The translations under genes were made by a program, and so were the position numbers. From Candidatus Thorarchaeota archaeon (GTDB lineage: Archaea > Asgardarchaeota > Thorarchaeia > Thorarchaeales > Thorarchaeaceae): a stretch of 64,000 nucleotides of DNA. The stretch is taken from assembly GCA_019057475.1 (NCBI GenBank), contig DXJO01000022.1, positions 22,465 to 86,464 of the forward strand, read 5' to 3'. The notes below the pieces were generated by a model. That model was not told the origin of the DNA and ran no database searches. It saw nothing but the letters and a program-made list of their open reading frames with translations. Positions 60,777 to 64,000 of the stretch are shown piece by piece; position 1 is the first letter of the stretch; each line of letters starts with the position of its first letter.

Positions 60777-61568
60777 TTATTTGTGTTTGAATTTGGGTTT
60801 ATCTTTTAACTTTGACAGGAAAGCGTCGACTCCGATTTCCTTGTCTTCGGTTCCAAATGTCTGACAGAAGGCATCAACCTCGAAGTCAAGATTCTTCTCC
60901 AATGGCAAATTCCACGCGTGATTCAGTGACTGTTTCGCAAGCTTGACCGCTACGCCAGGTTTTCCAGCTAGCTTCTTCGCTAGAGCTGCGGTGCCTTCTC
61001 TCAGCGCCTCGACTGACTCGAAGACCCTGTCCACAAGTCCAATCCGCAGCGCTTCTTCAGCCTTCAGATTGTCGCCCGTGTAGACAAGCTCCTTGGCCTT
61101 CCCAAGGCCCACGAGTCTTGGAAGACGTACGGTTCCACCAAAACCAGGAATGATGCCCAAGTTAATCTCCGGCTGTCCCAATAGAGCGTTAGCTGAGGCA
61201 TATCGAATGTCACAGGCCATGGCAATCTCGCAACCACCACCAAGCGCGAACCCATTGATGGCGGCGATCACTGGCTTGCTCATTGACTCCATGTACTTAC
61301 AGAATTCCTGGCCGTTTTGCGCAAGGGGCCTGACAGTTTTAGAATCCTTATCCTTGAACTCTGCTATGTCCGCTCCGGCTGCAAACGCCTTCTCTCCAGT
61401 TCCAGTTAGAATGACAACTCTCACAGAGTTGTCTTCCTCGGCCTGCTTCATCATCTCTCTGAGAGTGCCCACCACTGCAGTGTTTAGGGCATTGTATTTC
61501 GCCGGCCGATTAATTGTAACTGTCGCAACTCCATTATAAACTTCGTATAGAACATCCTGCTCAGACAT
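60777..61568 (-). CDS. Enoyl-CoA hydratase/isomerase family protein
   Basis: 263 residues from ATG 61568, with GGAGAGG 6 nt upstream; an upstream ATG (61658) adds an unlikely 30-residue leader. Crotonase fold: FAAGADIAEFKD (oxyanion hole) near residue 62, then INGFALGGGCEIAMACDIRYAS with the second oxyanion Gly and the first catalytic Glu, and LGQPEINLGIIPGFGGTVRL with the second Glu. Hydrates enoyl-CoA or, in some relatives, isomerises it. Acts in fatty- or amino-acid-derived acyl-CoA pathways with the thiolase nearby. Confidence 0.9.
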   Translation of the reverse strand: MSEQDVLYEVYNGVATVTINRPAKYNALNTAVVGTLREMMKQAEEDNSVRVVILTGTGEKAFAAGADIAEFKDKDSKTVRPLAQNGQEFCKYMESMSKPVIAAINGFALGGGCEIAMACDIRYASANALLGQPEINLGIIPGFGGTVRLPRLVGLGKAKELVYTGDNLKAEEALRIGLVDRVFESVEALREGTAALAKKLAGKPGVAVKLAKQSLNHAWNLPLEKNLDFEVDAFCQTFGTEDKEIGVDAFLSKLKDKPKFKHK

Positions 61569-61752
61569 TGTCTGTACCTCTCCAGGTCGATGTTCATTTG
61601 GCCGGGATGGTCCATAATAAGAGTTCGGAGACAGGACCTCGTCTTTCGCGCCTTTCATGCTGCATCATCCGCGAAATTAGTCAAGTTCATAACTCTTATC
61701 TAGGAGTTTTTTTCTGACTGCTGATTAGTTAGCCAATCTATGGTGGAGAAAT

Positions 61753-62079
61753 ATGAACATAGATGCCTGGAAAAAATCCCTTGAAGCCATGAGAAATTCG
61801 GTTGTTTCTTCATTTGAATTGGGAACGCTATCACAGGAACAGGAACTTTTCCTTAAGGCGTGGACGACCCAGAAAGACATCGCGTTCATAGGCTACCGAC
61901 AGAACGATGGACGACGGCGGATACAGGATATAACTGAAACAATAGATGATGCGCTCGCCCGCCTTGATGATTGCGATTACAAAGCTGCAGCTAGAGTCTA
62001 TCACGACACATTGAACAGGGTATCCACGTTGACGCTTTGGGCACACATGCTGGAGTCCTCTTCCAGCGCTGGTTCCTGA
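61753..62079 (+). CDS. Small hypothetical protein
   Basis: 108 residues; GGTGGAG precedes the ATG. Helical, unrecognised. A central DARLDDCDYKAAARVYHDTL-type helix pair looks TPR-like. Ends with a Ser-rich tail. Divergent from the enoyl-CoA hydratase gene, convergent with the DUF35 gene, whose terminator is at 62082-62113. Confidence 0.5.
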   Translation: MNIDAWKKSLEAMRNSVVSSFELGTLSQEQELFLKAWTTQKDIAFIGYRQNDGRRRIQDITETIDDALARLDDCDYKAAARVYHDTLNRVSTLTLWAHMLESSSSAGS

Positions 62080-62081
62080 GG

Positions 62082-62113
62082 AAAAAAGAAAGTGAGAGGG
62101 CGTTTGAGCCCTC
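62082..62113 (-). terminator. Terminator of the thiolase-DUF35 operon
   Basis: GAGGGC (62096-62101), loop, GCCCTC (62108-62113) is followed on the minus strand, after 4 nt, by TTTCTTTTTTC. The T-tract matches those at 5771 and 9075. Confidence 0.75.
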
Positions 62114-62123
62114 ATCTTGGTTT

Positions 62124-62543
62124 TCAAACCAGGAATTTGTAGGTTAGCTTCTTTTCGTCAATATGGTCGAATGCGAGCTTGAGAGCCATCCCCACTTCAG
62201 GCACGCTCATCAAGTTCGTGATGTGTGCTGTCAAGCGAAGCCCGGAGGGAAACTCGCCTATAGCCACAACGTATGGGGCTTTCGACGCCAAGCTCTCCGG
62301 AGCAAAGTCCACGACAACATAGGAGCGGAGTTTCGCCTCCCTTTCGGTAAACTCCTTGAGCTCGCATAGGCTTAAGCACTTCTGACAGTGCTCCCTCGGT
62401 GGTAGAAACTCGGTGCCGCACTGCGTGCAAACGCTCTTCATGAGCTTCTCTTGATCGAGAAACTCAAGGAATTCTTGGAAGAACGGAGTCACTGCCTTAT
62501 CCGAACTGTATCCAAGGTAAAGTTCTTTCTTCTCGGTCATCAT
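62124..62543 (-). CDS. DUF35 OB-fold/zinc-ribbon protein, thiolase partner
   Basis: 139 residues. The ATG at 62543 overlaps the thiolase stop (TAATG), so translation is coupled. N-terminal helix, then a zinc ribbon CTQCGTEFLPPREHCQKC near residue 36, then the OB-fold (RSYVVVDFAPESL, GEFPSGLRLTAHI, VPEVGMALKLAF). In archaea this protein bridges thiolase and HMG-CoA synthase or other acyl-CoA enzymes. Ends with a strong terminator. Confidence 0.88.
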   Translation of the reverse strand: MMTEKKELYLGYSSDKAVTPFFQEFLEFLDQEKLMKSVCTQCGTEFLPPREHCQKCLSLCELKEFTEREAKLRSYVVVDFAPESLASKAPYVVAIGEFPSGLRLTAHITNLMSVPEVGMALKLAFDHIDEKKLTYKFLV

Positions 62544-63709
62544 TACCAACCTCGTTCGAAAATAAACACGTTCACAAACTGCCCACTCTGCCCGACATTG
62601 TGCGCAAGACCTATCTTGACATCGTCAATCTGGCGGGACTGATTCTCAGCCTCGCCCCTCATCTGTTTGAGAATCTCGTATGTCATTGAAAGCCCTGTCG
62701 CACCAAGTGGATGGCCCTTGCTCTTGAGGCCACCATCGCAATTGACCGGTATCCGACCGTCATGATAGACTTCCTTGTTTTCGATTAGCTCGCGACCCTT
62801 GCCGGGCTCTGCAAGACCGAGGTCTTCGTAAGCGATGAGCTCAGCAATGCTAAAACAATCATGAACCTGAACCATGTCAAGATCCTTGGGTCCAACTCCA
62901 GCCATATCGTAAGCGGCCTTGGCTGCACGTTTTGCGCCGGGAATAGATGTAAGGCTTTCCCTGTCTTGAATCATCATCGCAGATGCACCTGCGCCAATGC
63001 CTTTGATCCACATGGGTTGGTCAGTGAATTCCTTCACTCGCTTCTCAGCAGCGATGATAACACCAGCGGCACCATCTGTGATTAGACTGCAATCATAGAG
63101 GTTTAGCGGCCTGCAGATTGGTACTGCATTGTTAGCCTCCTCGAGGGTTACCTCTCTTGGGAGGTGCGCTTTTGGATTCTGTGCTCCATAGTGATGTGAC
63201 TTAACAGAAATCCTGGACAACACCTCATGTGGCATGTCGTATTTATGCATGTATCGTGAAGCCATGAGAGCATAAAAGGCTGGGAATGATATCCCGTAGG
63301 GGTATTCCCATCTCATGTCCCCAGCCATTGACATGTACTCTGTCGCAACGGCAGATGACACTCGATTCATCTGTTCCACACCCAGCACCAGCATCACATC
63401 GTAGAGACCCGCGGCTACCATCCCCCACGCTGCTCTCAATGATGCTGTACCAGTAGTACATGCAGATTCGACTCTAAGGTGCGGTTTATTCTGAAGTCCC
63501 AGATAGTCAGCCATAAGTGCTGATCCAGCACCCTGACCGGTGAACTGCGATGCCGCATAGGAGAGGACTGTTGCGTCAATCTTATCCTGGGTTACACCAG
63601 CATCATAGATTGGCTTGTATGCTTCCGCACAGAGCTCTCTCATCGTGGCATCGTAGCGCTTGCCAAATTTGCTGTGACCAGCTGCGACCACAGCAACCTT
63701 TCTTGCCAT
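62543..63709 (-). CDS. Thiolase family acetyl-CoA acyltransferase
   Basis: 388 residues. Archaeal-type thiolase with the nucleophilic Cys in ESACTTGTASL near residue 83, then GVEQMNR, DLDMVQVHDCFSIAE near residue 285 and the catalytic His region KSKGHPLGATGLSM near residue 340, then HNVGQSGQF. Lacks the usual C-terminal GGGxG and the second Cys is replaced, as is common in the archaeal scp2/thiolase group. Makes acetoacetyl-CoA or cleaves 3-ketoacyl-CoA; with DUF35 it may feed mevalonate synthesis. No HMG-CoA synthase is seen in the window. Confidence 0.88.
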   Translation of the reverse strand: MARKVAVVAAGHSKFGKRYDATMRELCAEAYKPIYDAGVTQDKIDATVLSYAASQFTGQGAGSALMADYLGLQNKPHLRVESACTTGTASLRAAWGMVAAGLYDVMLVLGVEQMNRVSSAVATEYMSMAGDMRWEYPYGISFPAFYALMASRYMHKYDMPHEVLSRISVKSHHYGAQNPKAHLPREVTLEEANNAVPICRPLNLYDCSLITDGAAGVIIAAEKRVKEFTDQPMWIKGIGAGASAMMIQDRESLTSIPGAKRAAKAAYDMAGVGPKDLDMVQVHDCFSIAELIAYEDLGLAEPGKGRELIENKEVYHDGRIPVNCDGGLKSKGHPLGATGLSMTYEILKQMRGEAENQSRQIDDVKIGLAHNVGQSGQFVNVFIFERGW

Positions 63710-63847
63710 TTATTATCCTCCGTAGGAAGAGCCTGACTGATCCAAGCAGTGCAGAGCTCTACAGTGTCCTGATTCGAGTTCCTCACCTCAGGGAACCCCA
63801 TCTTAAGGATTCTGATTCATCCTGAAGAGGTAATTCATTATCGATTG

Positions 63848-63868
63848 TGGCAACAGAATATAGGTTGC
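63848..63868. promoter_or_regulatory. Inverted repeat around a TATA-like box upstream of thiolase
   Basis: GGCAAC (63848-63853) and GTTGCC (63863-63868) flank AGAATATAG, which on the minus strand reads as a TATA-like CTATATTC. Position is about 140 bp before the thiolase start. The arrangement fits a regulator binding over the promoter, but it may be chance. The rest of 63710-64000 shows only AT-rich sequence and a T6 run near 63973. Confidence 0.3.
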
Positions 63869-64000
63869 CTAGAAATACCTCTACAGGGCGAGCGAAAAAT
63901 AAAGGGTATGTAACAGCTGCAGAAAACCTGTACAAAATTGGACATCTCTTAGATGAATAGCGAATCGAAGACCCTTTTTTGTAGGTGTTAATATACTCCA

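Noticed and set aside
1..64000. CRISPR arrays, insertion sequences, prophage or integrated elements
   Set aside because: No regularly spaced repeats, transposase or integrase motifs, or att-like tRNA ends were seen.

Overview
The window is archaeal. Genes are preceded by TATA-like boxes, several starts are decided by the TATA position, GTG and TTG starts are common, and many products are archaeal or eukaryote-like: a PDCD5-like protein, a longin-like domain joined to a winged helix, an E2F/DP-like winged-helix factor, a cyclic 2,3-diphosphoglycerate synthetase-type GTPase, bifunctional phosphoglucose/phosphomannose isomerase and an archaeal thiolase/DUF35 pair. Intermediate GC content together with longin-type proteins suggests an Asgard archaeon, most likely of the Thorarchaeia. 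That assignment is inference, since no rRNA or ribosomal protein gene lies in the window. I saw no tRNA, rRNA, CRISPR array, insertion sequence or prophage.

Layout. 1-5.7 kb: small membrane protein, a structured-RNA candidate, a HAD phosphatase, an ATC-hydrolase-like protein, PGI/PMI, and a nine-segment membrane protein carrying presenilin-like GxGD and PAL motifs. 5.8-13.7 kb: a peptide/nickel-type ABC transporter. Binding protein and two permeases are on the minus strand, each followed by a terminator; the two ATPases are on the plus strand. The binding protein appears circularly permuted and one permease has a large extracellular insertion. 13.6-14.75 kb: a 570-bp tandem duplication that copied a small gene plus the 3' tail of the upstream ATPase gene. 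14.8-24.7 kb: an unknown protein coupled to a GCS2 ligase-like/beta-sandwich fusion, then membrane proteins (DUF92, an S-component-like protein, slipin plus NfeD, CPBP protease).

24.9-34.5 kb is the most unusual part: a HEAT-repeat protein, a VWA protein with a Cdc48-N-like barrel, an amidohydrolase, and a divergent 887-residue protein that is a fused, catalytically degenerate copy of those last two neighbours. Two coiled-coil proteins, a second VWA protein, a cyclophilin-like protein and the E2F-like factor follow. I consider this the best candidate for an undescribed system.

34.8-47.5 kb: cDPG synthetase, an acyl-CoA-ligase-like gene interrupted by an in-frame TAG, a MazG-like protein with a tRNA-binding-domain protein, the longin-like protein, TatD nuclease, coiled-coil and PDCD5 proteins, and an RsmB-type m5C methyltransferase. 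47.5-59.7 kb: a minus-strand block for glycerol/glycerol-3-phosphate metabolism (FGGY kinase, GlpA, GlpB, GlpC), an alkyl-DHAP-synthase-like flavoprotein and its CCG iron-sulfur partner, a radical SAM protein of the MSMEG_0568 type, a GNAT acetyltransferase and an aldehyde dehydrogenase. 59.8-64 kb: an MBL hydrolase, enoyl-CoA hydratase, a DUF35 protein and thiolase, i.e. acyl-CoA metabolism.

Family names come from motif recognition by eye; no database search was possible.
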